A DNA stretch of 64,000 nt from an uncultured Coriobacteriaceae bacterium (GCA_902793465.1 CADBDT010000002.1:85577-149576); one strand, 5' to 3'; counted from the stretch's first letter, positions 31,998-41,334 are shown. Notes: generated by a model from the sequence alone, not told the origin. Program-made: numbers and translations.

Positions 31998-34900
31998 TCA
32001 TCTTTGCCTCACCGCCAGGAAGCAGACGAGCTCGAAGTCATCGAGTCCCTCCACGTCGTTTTCCAGGAAGCTCGTCGTGCCGCCCCCGAAGAAGCTGTCG
32101 ATGTCGCTTTCGGCCTTGGCCTCGATGATGGAGCCGACGGCGTCCTTGAGCAGGCGCGCCTGCCTGCGCATGTCACGCCCGTTTTTGGTCTCGCGGTTGA
32201 ACGCGCGGCAGAGCGCCGCATCGGGCTCGGACTTTCCACGGCAGAGCAGGCGCATGGCGTCGAGCGCGTCCTTTGGGTCCAGGTGCCCATGCAGCACCTC
32301 ACCGTCGTCGGTTACGTACACGAGGTAGAACGGGTGCAGGTGGTTTCGGCCTTGGATGTTCACGCTAGGGTTTACGTTGCGTAGGACGAAGAGCACTCCC
32401 GGCTCGCCGCCCGCCACCACGGCGTGGATGCCGCTCGGCAGACGGTCTATCTCGGGATTGGACTTGTAGTAGCCGACGAGGTCCATGCGGAAGTCGTTAA
32501 GCCCGAGGTCGGTGATGGACACGCCTCCGCTCACGTCCTCGAGGTCGATGACCTCCTCCTGCATCTGGCGGAGCTGGCGCTCGCGATACTCCAGGTCGCC
32601 CTTCTCTTCCTCGTTGATGTAGTCGTCGTCGCCCGTGGAGGTCATCACGGTTATACGCATGCGCTCCTCCACGCGCGCCTTGAGTTTGATGTACTCGTCC
32701 AGCTCCACGTCCGGCCAGTAGTTCACCAACTGGATTACGTCGTTCCTCGAGCCGATGCGATCGATTCGGCCGAAGCGCTGCACGATGCGCACAGGGTTCC
32801 AGTGGATGTCGTAGTTGATCAGGTAGTCGCAGTCCTGCAGGTTCTGGCCTTCGGATATACAGTCGGTGGCGATGAGGATGTCGATGTCCTGACCCTCTAG
32901 CTGCCTTGCCACGATGGCCCGTTCCTTCGACACAGGCGAAAAGCACGCGAGGATGGACCCCATGTCTGCGGGCACGCGCTTGAGCGTGCTACGGCCTGGC
33001 TTGGAGCCCGTGACCACAGCGGTCTGCAACCCCAGTTCGCGCCGCGCAAACGCTCCCACATGCTCGAACAGGTACTCGGCTGTATCCGCAAAGGCGGTAA
33101 AAACCATCACCTTGCGGTTGCCGGGGTTTATGGGACTCTCCACCTTGCCGCGAATCTGCTCGCAGAGCTCCACGAGCTTTGCGTCGTGTGCCGGATCGAT
33201 GTCCTCCACCATGCTCAGCAACACGTGGATAGTCTCCACATCATGCTCGATGTCGCGCTCCCAGCTGATCCAGTCCATATCCTCGAGCTCGATCTTCGTC
33301 TTGCCACCCACCTCGAAGAACATTTCCTCGTCGTCGAGGTCAAAGTCAAACTGGCTGGTTGTGTCGGTCACGGTGAGCCGCATACCCCTGTGCGTACGGT
33401 AGTCGTCGATAACATCGAGCGTGTCCTCCATGTAGGCAAGAATTCGCTCCAAGGTCTGACGGAAGGACCACACCGAGCTTTCCAGACGCTTGAGCAGATT
33501 GGTGTTCATCAGGCGGCGCAAGCCCGTCTCGCGGCCGGCCATCGTTAGGTTGCCACCGTCCTCGCCCGCATACTTGCTCACCTTTGACTGATGCAGGTAC
33601 TGCGACGGAATATAGATGGCCAGATTCAAGTCGTCCAGCACCTCGTAAATCTCGTGGTAGCTTATTGCACCCTCGAGCGTGGAGAGATGCGGCCGCTTCG
33701 ATATCGGCTTGTTCCGCCTCGGAAATGGTCCGAGCGCGGCCATGTCGTAGTGACGCTGGATGTGCTTGCGGCTCCGCGCCACCGTAACCTGGTCCAATAC
33801 CTCGAAGAACTCGAAGTCGAGCATTTTGGTCAGGGCCTCGGTGGTGCGCTGGTCTGGCCCCAATTTGCTCCAGCGGCCGAAAACTGTCTGCGCGTTGCGG
33901 AAGACGGTCTCGATATCGTTGTCAATCTTAAGCCGACCTTCCCACTGCTTGCCGTCGCCTGCGTACGCAAGTGCGAGCTGGTTGCGCAGGTCGCGAAAAC
34001 GGTTGTTCACGGGCGTGGCGGAGAGCATGAGCACCTTTGTCTCAACGCCCTGTTGTATGACCCGTCGCATCAGGCGCTGGTAGCGATTCTCGCGATCGTC
34101 ATTCTTCGACGCCGAGTCCGCACCATTGCGGAAATTGTGGCTCTCGTCGATAACAACGAGATCGTACGCACCCCAGTTGATGAGGTCGAGCGGGATGCCA
34201 GTCTCGCTCATACCCCTATCGCGCGAAAGATCGGTGTGGTATAGCACGTCGTAGCGCAAGCGGTCGGCAGCAATGGGGTTGTTCACTAGGTTCTGGTTGT
34301 ACGTGAGCCAGTTATCGCGCAGCTTCTTTGGGCAGAGCACCAGCACGTTGCGGTTACGCAACTCGTAGTACTTGATAACGGCGAGTGCAGTGAAAGTCTT
34401 GCCCAAACCGACCGAGTCCGCAAGGATGCAGCCATTGTAGGTCTCCAATTTGTTAATGATGGCAAGCGCCGCGTCGCGCTGGAAGTCATAGAGCTTGCCC
34501 CAAATGACGCTCTTGCGATAGTCCGTGCCCTCTTTGGGTAGCACATCCTCGGAGATGTCGTCCAAAAACTCGTTAAAGATACGGTAGAGCGCGGCGTAGT
34601 AGACGAGCTCTGGCGGGTTTTCGGCGTACATGGTGGAAATCGAGTCGATGACCGCATCGGTTACATCCTGTAGCTGGCCGCTTTCCCATGCGACGTCGAA
34701 GTTGCGTAGGCACTCCCGCGACTGGCTCGCATCAAGACGCATGGTCATGGAGAAATCCGAGCCTCCGCGTTCGGTACCCAGCTTGGCGGTGGTGAAATCG
34801 TCGAAGGGCAGGTACGCGATGTCGTCGGACTGCTTGGAGATCTGGAGGAACGAGGACATGTGTCCCGACTCGGGGAAAGACTTGAATTTCGCCTTGCGCC

Positions 34901-35231
34901 GTATCCAGTCGGCGCACTCGGTCGCCACGGCCTTCTGCGTGAGCTCGTTGCGTAGCTTTATCTCGAACTGCGTGCCAAAGAGCCCTTGCTCACGGTTGAG
35001 ACGCGGGATGTAGAACTCGCGGCTCTCCTTCTTTGGCCGAGTGGTCGTGAAGGCATCAGAGGTAAAGATGAAGCGGAACTCGTCAACCCCTTCGAGCTGC
35101 TCGGCCAGCTCCCGGTAGGCGTACATAGAGAAGACCGATGCCGCGACCGAAAGCCTATCGCCCTTCCCTATGGTGGTTACGAGGTCATCCCTCACGATAC
35201 GTGCTCGATTGTCAAAGAAGTCGGGAGTCAC
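31998..35231 (-). CDS. SNF2-family helicase of the type III-like operon
   Basis: A 1077-residue protein. The first 210 residues resemble the N-terminal region of phospholipase-D-type helicases (VAASVFSMYAYRELAEQL), but I see no HKD catalytic motif. The helicase core has ADSVGLGKTFTAL (271-283), DESHNFRNG (362-370), MLSATPVNNR, and the second lobe with FTAFADTAEYL, ATDCISEGQNLQ and RFGRIDRIGS. The C-terminal 200 residues are unassigned. Such helicases translocate on DNA and accompany several restriction-type systems. It starts at a GTG that overlaps the stop of the ribbon-helix-helix gene. Confidence 0.85.
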   Translation of the reverse strand: MTPDFFDNRARIVRDDLVTTIGKGDRLSVAASVFSMYAYRELAEQLEGVDEFRFIFTSDAFTTTRPKKESREFYIPRLNREQGLFGTQFEIKLRNELTQKAVATECADWIRRKAKFKSFPESGHMSSFLQISKQSDDIAYLPFDDFTTAKLGTERGGSDFSMTMRLDASQSRECLRNFDVAWESGQLQDVTDAVIDSISTMYAENPPELVYYAALYRIFNEFLDDISEDVLPKEGTDYRKSVIWGKLYDFQRDAALAIINKLETYNGCILADSVGLGKTFTALAVIKYYELRNRNVLVLCPKKLRDNWLTYNQNLVNNPIAADRLRYDVLYHTDLSRDRGMSETGIPLDLINWGAYDLVVIDESHNFRNGADSASKNDDRENRYQRLMRRVIQQGVETKVLMLSATPVNNRFRDLRNQLALAYAGDGKQWEGRLKIDNDIETVFRNAQTVFGRWSKLGPDQRTTEALTKMLDFEFFEVLDQVTVARSRKHIQRHYDMAALGPFPRRNKPISKRPHLSTLEGAISYHEIYEVLDDLNLAIYIPSQYLHQSKVSKYAGEDGGNLTMAGRETGLRRLMNTNLLKRLESSVWSFRQTLERILAYMEDTLDVIDDYRTHRGMRLTVTDTTSQFDFDLDDEEMFFEVGGKTKIELEDMDWISWERDIEHDVETIHVLLSMVEDIDPAHDAKLVELCEQIRGKVESPINPGNRKVMVFTAFADTAEYLFEHVGAFARRELGLQTAVVTGSKPGRSTLKRVPADMGSILACFSPVSKERAIVARQLEGQDIDILIATDCISEGQNLQDCDYLINYDIHWNPVRIVQRFGRIDRIGSRNDVIQLVNYWPDVELDEYIKLKARVEERMRITVMTSTGDDDYINEEEKGDLEYRERQLRQMQEEVIDLEDVSGGVSITDLGLNDFRMDLVGYYKSNPEIDRLPSGIHAVVAGGEPGVLFVLRNVNPSVNIQGRNHLHPFYLVYVTDDGEVLHGHLDPKDALDAMRLLCRGKSEPDAALCRAFNRETKNGRDMRRQARLLKDAVGSIIEAKAESDIDSFFGGGTTSFLENDVEGLDDFELVCFLAVRQR

Positions 35232-35437
35232 GATACGTCCCTTCGGCTTAGCTCCTCAATCATGAGACGCTTAACAAATGATGTGAAGGTTAGGCCGGAG
35301 AGCGACGCTGCCTCTTTGACGGAATCGCGTAGGTTCCTTGGGATTCGTATGGTTATCGGAACGAGTTCAGACTCGACGAGATAGGACTTGATCTCGGAGG
35401 TAGTCGCTCCTGAATCAAGTAGCTCGGAATACTTCAT
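35228..35437 (-). CDS. small ribbon-helix-helix protein
   Basis: A 69-residue protein starting MKYSELLDSGAT. Its second half (VPITIRIPRNLRDSVKEAAS followed by LSGLTFTSFVKRLMIEEL) is a ribbon-helix-helix DNA-binding domain of the CopG/DUF6290 type. It is the first gene of the helicase-to-Res unit and its stop overlaps the helicase GTG, so it is well placed to be the operon's own repressor. An antitoxin role is less likely, since no small toxin is adjacent. TAGGACGG precedes the ATG. Confidence 0.78.
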   Translation of the reverse strand: MKYSELLDSGATTSEIKSYLVESELVPITIRIPRNLRDSVKEAASLSGLTFTSFVKRLMIEELSRRDVS

Positions 35438-35731
35438 GGCCGTCCTAACACATGCATGACATGAGCAATACACGTTTAATTACTTTAGCAAACAAGTAAA
35501 GGTCGGTCATGAACTGTTGGCTCAACGGCTAATGCATCATGGGCGGGTTTCTCGCACTCGCTCGATATCCGTTTCGACTTCGATGGGATTGGTCTCGAAA
35601 TGTGACGCGACGAATTCGTGCGAGAGCGCTCAATGATAGAACGCCCCGAGTCGCTCATAACCAGGCGGGCACATTTTCGTAGGGGCTACTATGCGTTATT
35701 CGCAATACCGCAAGTCATATAGCCTGTCCCC
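35438..35731. other. gap upstream of the restriction operon
   Basis: About 290 bases without a gene. This should hold the promoter of the RHH-helicase-Mod-Res operon. No unambiguous operator or promoter was identified by eye. Confidence 0.45.
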
Positions 35732-38700
35732 CTACGCAGAATACCTCCTCTTCCCCTTGCACGACGGATAGCGCGGGCACCCATAAAACTTGCCATAGCT
35801 GCTTGTACGCACGACCATCTTTGCGCCACACTTTGGGCACGTCGGGGCATCGTCCCTATCCCAGCTGCCCGATTTGCGATATCGGGACCGACCGCGATTG
35901 TTCCCCGAACCCTCGTAGTCAAGCTTTCCCCTGCACGAAGGATATCTCGTGCACCCGTAGAACTGGCCGTAGGGTCCCGACCTCAGCACCATTTTCGCAC
36001 CGCACTTCGGACACTTCGGCTGTGCATCCCGTCTTCCACCATATTGGGGTTGTTCGTATTCGACGCTAACGTTTGAAGTCGTCGCACCGCGACCCGACTG
36101 CTGGTATCGCTGACGCATACTCGAATTGTCCGTCTTAGTCACTCGTGACTGCTGCTGGTGCTCGACGCCGACGCTCGTGAAATAGGCGCCGCTCCCCCTA
36201 CTACTACCCGTATACTCCTGCGTCCAGCCCCGGCCGCCGCCCGTGCCATCAAGATTCATGGTGTAACTGCAATACCTCGGCCAGTTAGTACAGCCGTAGA
36301 ACTCCCTGCCATCGCGCCCGCTCACCCTCCTGGTAAGCCATCCTCCGCATGCAGGGCATTGCTTCTTGTCCTCGAGTATCCTCACGTCGTTGTAGGTCTT
36401 GTCACAGAAGGGATATCCGCTGCATCCAACAAAGTCACCGCTCTGACCGCTTCTCCTCAGCAGCACGCCACCGCATCGTGGGCACCTCGCGGAAGGATCC
36501 GACGCCTCTTGGCTGTAGAACACGAACCCTGCGCCCCCCTCGTTGTCGCGTCGAAGCTCGTCCACGAACGTGGAAATGCCAGGATAACCGGAGTCGTCGC
36601 CCGTTACCAACCAAACCCTGTTCTTGGTTCTCGTAAGGGCCACATAAAAGAGCCGTCGTTCCTCGGCGTAGTCGTATCGATCGCTGTCGGCAAGAAGAAG
36701 CTCAAGTATCGGGTCATCCGCCACCATGTTGGGAAAACCATATCGGTCGTTGACGAGCCCGATTACGATGACATTGTCCGCTTGCAAGCCCTTGGACTTG
36801 TGCACCGTCATGTATCCCATCTCTATAGGCTCTCCGCCTTCGTGCCTGTACGTTATTACCTTGTCGAACTTCTTCTCTGTGATACTGCGTCTTTTTGGGT
36901 CACGGAAACTAAAGCCGTCCACGGGCTCAAAGCCCGGGAAGATCCGCTCCAAATCGCGCCTGTTCCTGCCGAGTACCTTAATCTCCCCCACCCCGTCCGA
37001 GGACGAAAGCAAGTCGTTGAGAGCAAAGGTAAAGGCTGCCCTTTGGTCTGCAAGCGATATGGCGGCCACAGGAGGCCTTTGCTGGCGAGGTGCCATGGAG
37101 GTTACCTTCTTGCGCAGCTGATCCGGATTCTTGAGCACGAACTCACTCGCCACGTCAACGAGTGCCTGCGAGTTGCGATACGTACGCTCGATACGCATCT
37201 CTTCGTAGAAGCCGACAAGCTTGCCGAAGTTGGTAAACAGGGTAACGTCGCTACCGGCAAATCGATAGATCGCCTGCCAGTCGTCACCAACGCACATGAG
37301 CTTGGCGCCCGTTGCGTCACGAATGGCAGAGAGCAGCCCAAAGCGACTGAGGGATATGTCTTGGTACTCGTCTACGATAATGTAGCGATACTTCTCCGAA
37401 TACCCCTCCGCTCGTATTCGCTGCGCAGCCTTGTTTATCATGTCATCGAAGTCGACCCGCGGTTTAGAGCCGCTGCTAAGCGACCTCTGGTACGACTCCA
37501 TTATTGGCCAGGCGAACCTCGTAAAGAGATCGTACCTGTGCCACATGGCACCGTTGCCCCTGTACGTCTCGCGTGCCCTATCGTCTACTAGCAGCTCAAT
37601 GCTGTTGGAAGACTTGACAAGGGAGATGAAGGTCGAAATGAGCTGCGCCATGGAATGGAAGTATCTCTCGACACGCAGCAGGTCCCCACACATGGCCGCG
37701 TTGCGCTCTGGGTCGATGGTAAGCTCAACACCATTTGCCCTGAGCAGTGCCTCTACCTTGTTCAACAGGTCTTGGTCCTTGTTCCACCAACTGTAGCTCT
37801 CGATGAGCCTTGTGCCGCATGCCGCGTGAACTTTCCGCTTCCAATCCATCCCATCGAGGTATGCCTGTTCCTCTATAGGCGTCTTCATCCAAGGAACACG
37901 CCCATTCTCGTCAACGCCGAAGTGCTCAAGCCAGATGTCGTAGTCGGTAAGGTAGAAGTCGGGCTGGTAGGCACGACGATTCTCCTCCGTAAGCTCCGGG
38001 GGTATCTCGTGGTCGTAGGGCCTTTCGTACTCGTAGGTAACCCCGTTGAGAAACAGGAAGTTGGCAATCATCAGCTCCTCGATGCTCTTAACCCGCTCCC
38101 CAAGCATGGTGTCCATACCGCCTTGCCGGTCAGCCTCCTGCACCATGCCCTTAAGGGTGCGCATATCCTGGGCCTTAAGGAGCCTCACCCTTACCTCTGC
38201 CTCCTTAGAATCGGGGCTCTCCTCGGGAACCAGGCTCCACATGCCAAAGAATTCAAGGAAGGCAGCCGCTTGGTCGGGATGCGAGGCCAGTCGCCTAGAC
38301 AGGTAGGACGTAACATGCCTCTGCAGCGCGTTCTCCTGCGCCACAGCAACGTCGCCAAGAACGTTAAGACCAAGGGAGTGGAAGGTCTTCGCAGCAACAC
38401 CCTTTACCCCGCTCGCCTCGACGCGAGACCTTAGGTCGTCGACCGACGCGCGGGTAAACGAGGTAACCAGTATCTCCGAAGGGTCAACATGCCAACGCTC
38501 AACCAGGTACTTCACCTTGCCGACGACAACCGACGTCTTGCCGCTGCCGGCACCCGCAATCACGAGGTTGCTGTATTCGTCGGTAACAACGGCATCGCGT
38601 TGCTGTGGGTCGAGCGACTTGCCGCCGTCGACATCCGACAACAAGGCGTCACACGCCTCCAACTCGTAAGCCTTATAGTCATTGTTGCGGCTCTCGCGAA

Positions 38701-39067
38701 AATGCGCATCGTTGCATCTCGCTGTAACGTAGGCGATTACTGCCGCATGCTCGCTTGCCTCTACGATCTCCGAGGGAACCTCTTCTATGGCGGCCAGCGT
38801 TGACGCAGCGGATTCGAGCAGCGCCTCCCAGTCCTTTTTCATTAGGTAACCACTGCCATAGTTTGAGAGCCTGGAAATCTCGTCGTACAGCTTCTGGACC
38901 TCGGGGACAAGCCCATTCAGCTTTGCCGTGGTCTTCTCGACCCACTCCCGCTCCTCTGCGGCGCGCTTTTCCCTTGCCGCGCGCCTGGATCGCACTATTC
39001 TTAATGCGACGAGCAGGCTGACAGCAATTGCCAATACCAATGCGAACAGTTCCGACGCATGCGCCAC
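35732..39067 (-). CDS. UvrD/Rep-like helicase with embedded nuclease motif, zinc ribbons and membrane anchor
   Basis: A 1111-residue protein. Residues 7-24 form a membrane segment. Walker A is AGAGSGKTS (171-179); motif II is IIVDEYQDIS; GYMTVHKSKGLQADNV and LFYVALTRTKN complete a superfamily 1A core, closest to helicase IV. Inserted in the core, QPDFYLTDYDIWLEHFG resembles a PD-(D/E)XK nuclease. Four topoisomerase-type C4 zinc ribbons end the protein (CPRCGGVLL, CPACGGWLT, CPKCGAKMVLR, CPKCGAKMVVR), with Ser/Gly/Arg-rich linkers. It may be a stand-alone DNA-processing or defence gene rather than part of the type III operon, from which it is separated by 295 bases. Confidence 0.85.
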   Translation of the reverse strand: MAHASELFALVLAIAVSLLVALRIVRSRRAAREKRAAEEREWVEKTTAKLNGLVPEVQKLYDEISRLSNYGSGYLMKKDWEALLESAASTLAAIEEVPSEIVEASEHAAVIAYVTARCNDAHFRESRNNDYKAYELEACDALLSDVDGGKSLDPQQRDAVVTDEYSNLVIAGAGSGKTSVVVGKVKYLVERWHVDPSEILVTSFTRASVDDLRSRVEASGVKGVAAKTFHSLGLNVLGDVAVAQENALQRHVTSYLSRRLASHPDQAAAFLEFFGMWSLVPEESPDSKEAEVRVRLLKAQDMRTLKGMVQEADRQGGMDTMLGERVKSIEELMIANFLFLNGVTYEYERPYDHEIPPELTEENRRAYQPDFYLTDYDIWLEHFGVDENGRVPWMKTPIEEQAYLDGMDWKRKVHAACGTRLIESYSWWNKDQDLLNKVEALLRANGVELTIDPERNAAMCGDLLRVERYFHSMAQLISTFISLVKSSNSIELLVDDRARETYRGNGAMWHRYDLFTRFAWPIMESYQRSLSSGSKPRVDFDDMINKAAQRIRAEGYSEKYRYIIVDEYQDISLSRFGLLSAIRDATGAKLMCVGDDWQAIYRFAGSDVTLFTNFGKLVGFYEEMRIERTYRNSQALVDVASEFVLKNPDQLRKKVTSMAPRQQRPPVAAISLADQRAAFTFALNDLLSSSDGVGEIKVLGRNRRDLERIFPGFEPVDGFSFRDPKRRSITEKKFDKVITYRHEGGEPIEMGYMTVHKSKGLQADNVIVIGLVNDRYGFPNMVADDPILELLLADSDRYDYAEERRLFYVALTRTKNRVWLVTGDDSGYPGISTFVDELRRDNEGGAGFVFYSQEASDPSARCPRCGGVLLRRSGQSGDFVGCSGYPFCDKTYNDVRILEDKKQCPACGGWLTRRVSGRDGREFYGCTNWPRYCSYTMNLDGTGGGRGWTQEYTGSSRGSGAYFTSVGVEHQQQSRVTKTDNSSMRQRYQQSGRGATTSNVSVEYEQPQYGGRRDAQPKCPKCGAKMVLRSGPYGQFYGCTRYPSCRGKLDYEGSGNNRGRSRYRKSGSWDRDDAPTCPKCGAKMVVRTSSYGKFYGCPRYPSCKGKRRYSA

Positions 39068-39136
39068 CGAGGACTCCTAGTCGATACAATACTCCGAATG
39101 CAGATGCGGCTAAGCGCAAGAACCTTTACTTAACGT

Positions 39137-39484
39137 TTGGTCATCAAACGCACCACGAAGCTCCGAGTAATGTTTTGTTCATTCTATCGCGTAAGCAAAC
39201 ACTACGTCCTGCAATCCGAGCTCGCCGGCTACTACGCCCAGGGCTCGACGGTCGTCTACTACCAGCACAAGGCCAGGCGGAAGGACCCCTTCTATGCCCG
39301 CCAGCTCGAGGAGCTGCTGGGAGGAGGCGACTTTCCGGACGCAACCGACCAAGCCCTCAAGTTCGAGAAGGTCTCGCAGCGCTACTACATGTTCGTCATC
39401 CAGCCTCGGTACAAAGAGGTGGTCGATCGGTGCGTTAGCGACCTGCTCTCAACCGCCTGGTACAAACACTTCCGCCTCCTTTAG
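39137..39484 (+). pseudogene. C-terminal fragment of an unrecognised protein, copy 2
   Basis: From about 39205 the translation (YVLQSELAGYYAQGSTVVYY onwards to KHFRLL) matches the fragment at 1404-1690 with about 80 percent identity; upstream of the shared TACGTCCTGC the two copies differ. There is no ribosome site before the available starts, so this too looks like a 3' remnant. A degenerate GTGACAG-type palindrome follows at 39490-39531, as in copy 1. Confidence 0.5.
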
Positions 39485-39550
39485 CTGGCAGGCACTCAGG
39501 TGCAGCAGCCTCCCTGGGCAACCGTCGCCCTTTACACCTCCCGCCGCGCT

Positions 39551-39750
39551 ACGGGGACGGCAAGACCCCCTTTCACTTCGAAACGAGGGGCAAGTGTTTG
39601 AAATTTTGGTGCCAATCGTCCGTACGGGCGATATGGCACCCCGAAAGCCCGCAGGTAAAAGGCACCGCAAATAGGGCCCCGTAGAATCGGGTACCGATAT
39701 TTCAAACACATGGCGTAGGTTTCGAAGCGAAAGCCCCTCTCGCCGTCCCC
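39551..39750. repeat. long inverted repeat with arms of about 55 bp
   Basis: 39551-39605 (ACGGGGACGGCAAG ... CACTTCGAAAC ... GTGTTTGAAAT) is the imperfect reverse complement of 39696-39750 (ATTTCAAACAC ... GTTTCGAAGCG ... CCGTCCCCG). The 90 bases between contain GTCCGTACGGGC and repeated GGCACC blocks. A further copy of the right arm starts the window. There is no gene inside. It could be a non-autonomous element; no flanking target duplication was identified. Confidence 0.65.
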
Positions 39751-39827
39751 GCGACAGTCGCTCAGGGCAATTGTCGCCCGTTTCGCGAACTCGCAAGAGG
39801 CCGCCGAGCCCCAATAGCCCACGAAGC

Positions 39828-40022
39828 CTATGCGTCTGTTGGAGTTGTTTGCAAACACCTTCGCAGGCGCAATGTCTCCGCCAAAAAAGGTTGCCATGCA
39901 GCGAGGGCGCGAGAGCGGTCTTTGCTCAAGCCAAGCATACGCGCTATGTCTGCAACACTAGCACGCCCGCGCTCTATCCGGACAAACGCCCGTCCCCTTT
40001 GTCCTAGGGGAATAAAGAACAC
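39828..40022 (-). pseudogene. possible transposase remnant (HTH piece)
   Basis: A 64-residue frame includes FVRIERGRASVADIARMLGL and SKDRSRALAAW, a helix-turn-helix-like stretch of the kind near the C-terminus of REP-associated (Y1) transposases. No catalytic HUH or tyrosine motif and no ribosome site are present. Its upstream end overlaps a GACAAAGGGGACGGGC sequence that resembles the palindrome at 42213-42271. Weak call. Confidence 0.25.
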
Positions 40023-40096
40023 GTCCCCTGTTACAATACTCCAAAAACGTTATATGATTACGTTAAGTGCCCACACAAACGAACAGAGAATCCAAC

Positions 40097-40375
40097 ATGG
40101 CAGAAAAAGACTCCGCGTTAAATAATCTGGAAGATTAAGAGCTGGAATCTGTCTCCGGCGCAAACAAGGATTGCCCCGGTCGAACGATGACGCTCTATTG
40201 TCCCATTTGCGCTTTTCCTAAGTCAGGCGAAACCGGCACCCTCTTGCATCCCAATCTTGGCAAAGGTGTAAAAATGAATCACGTTAGAGACGCTTTTACC
40301 AACCAAGGCTACGATGTGTACTACGTCTTTGAGTGCCCCGAATGTGGCTACGAGCGCTACAAGCCCGCGCAGTAG
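40097..40375 (+). pseudogene. leader-type peptide gene interrupted by TAA, with cysteine-rich core
   Basis: From ATG 40097 the frame reads MAEKDSALNNLED, a TAA at 40136-40138, then in the same frame ELESVSGANKDC, which is the classic ELExVSGG/GA end of a double-glycine leader. The predicted core continues for about 70 residues with two CPxC-type pairs (LYCPICAF, ECPECGYERY). Without the TAA it would be a 92-residue leader-plus-core peptide like those at 13899 and 62246. It may be dead, or the core may be translated from the ATG at 40187, or be read through. Confidence 0.55.
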
Positions 40376-40452
40376 CAACGATCCTCGCAATCAAGCAACA
40401 CCGCCCTGGTACAACCCACTGATCTATTCCAGCACCAACAAAGGAGCGAGCA

Positions 40453-41241
40453 ATGATTCCGTACTATGTTGTGGACGCCTTCGCGAGCAAGCCGTTTGAG
40501 GGAAACCCCGCGGGTGTATGTGTGCTGGACAATTGGATTGACAACGAGCTCATGCAGCAAATTGCCGCCGAGAATCGTTTGTCGGAGACTGCCTTTGTGG
40601 TGCGACAGTCAACAGGGTCATACATGTTGCGCTGGTTTACGCCCACAAACGAAATAGACCTCTGCGGACATGCCACGTTTGGCACCGCGTTCGTGTTGTT
40701 CCGCTTTTATGAGCCCGACGCCGAGGTGCTGCGCTTTTACGCACCCTACAAAGGCTACGACCTCGTTTGCAAGCGCGCGGGAGATCGCATCCAGATGGAG
40801 TTCCCCCGCATCGAGCCGCAACCCCTCCCCTTCCAGCAGACAATGGCCGACGCCGTGGGCGCGATGCCGCACGACGTGCTTGCCACCGAGCGCGACTTGA
40901 TCCTGGTGTTCGACAACGAGGCAGTCGTAAACAGCCTGCAACCAAACATGCCAAAGGTTGCCCAGCTCGAGCATGGCCTTTCGGTGTACGCAACCGCCCC
41001 CTCAAAAACGTGGGACTATGTGGCGCGCGCCTTTTGGCCAAAGATCGGCATCCCCGAAGACCCGGTATGCGGCTCCATGCAATCGGCGCTCGTGCCGTAT
41101 TGGAGCAAGCGCCTGGATAAGCGCAAGCTCGTGTGCCGCCAGACGTCTGCACGCGGAGGCACGGTGTGGTGCGAAGACACAGGAAGCGCCGTGCTCATTT
41201 CTGGCACGGGCACCCTCTACCTGCAAGGACAAATTCTGTAG
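40453..41241 (+). CDS. PhzF-family isomerase/epimerase-like protein
   Basis: A 262-residue protein with the PhzF (diaminopimelate-epimerase-like) fold: VVDAFASKPFEGNPAGVCVL at the start, the catalytic glutamate E45 in NRLSETAFVV, TNEIDLCGHATFGTAF, and EDPVCGSMQSALVPYW. PhzF acts in phenazine synthesis, but most homologues have unknown substrates and no phenazine genes are present. AAAGGAGCGAG precedes the ATG by a few bases. It is a single gene followed by a strong terminator. Confidence 0.88.
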   Translation: MIPYYVVDAFASKPFEGNPAGVCVLDNWIDNELMQQIAAENRLSETAFVVRQSTGSYMLRWFTPTNEIDLCGHATFGTAFVLFRFYEPDAEVLRFYAPYKGYDLVCKRAGDRIQMEFPRIEPQPLPFQQTMADAVGAMPHDVLATERDLILVFDNEAVVNSLQPNMPKVAQLEHGLSVYATAPSKTWDYVARAFWPKIGIPEDPVCGSMQSALVPYWSKRLDKRKLVCRQTSARGGTVWCEDTGSAVLISGTGTLYLQGQIL

Positions 41242-41246
41242 CAAAA

Positions 41247-41287
41247 AAAGCTGACAAGTGACCTATCCCCTTGTCAGCTTTCGTTTT
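41247..41287 (+). terminator. rho-independent terminator after the PhzF gene
   Basis: AAAGCTGACAAG (41247-41258) pairs with CTTGTCAGCTTT (41270-41281), followed by CGTTTT. Confidence 0.8.
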
Positions 41288-41334
41288 GGAACGCAAAACC
41301 CGTCTCCTGTTCCACGCTATGGCCCGCGCTCCCG

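Noticed and set aside
31998..35231. Assigning the SNF2 helicase and neighbours to DISARM or BREX
   Set aside because: No DUF1998 protein, PglZ or BrxC-like gene is present; the Mod/Res pair points to a type III-like system.
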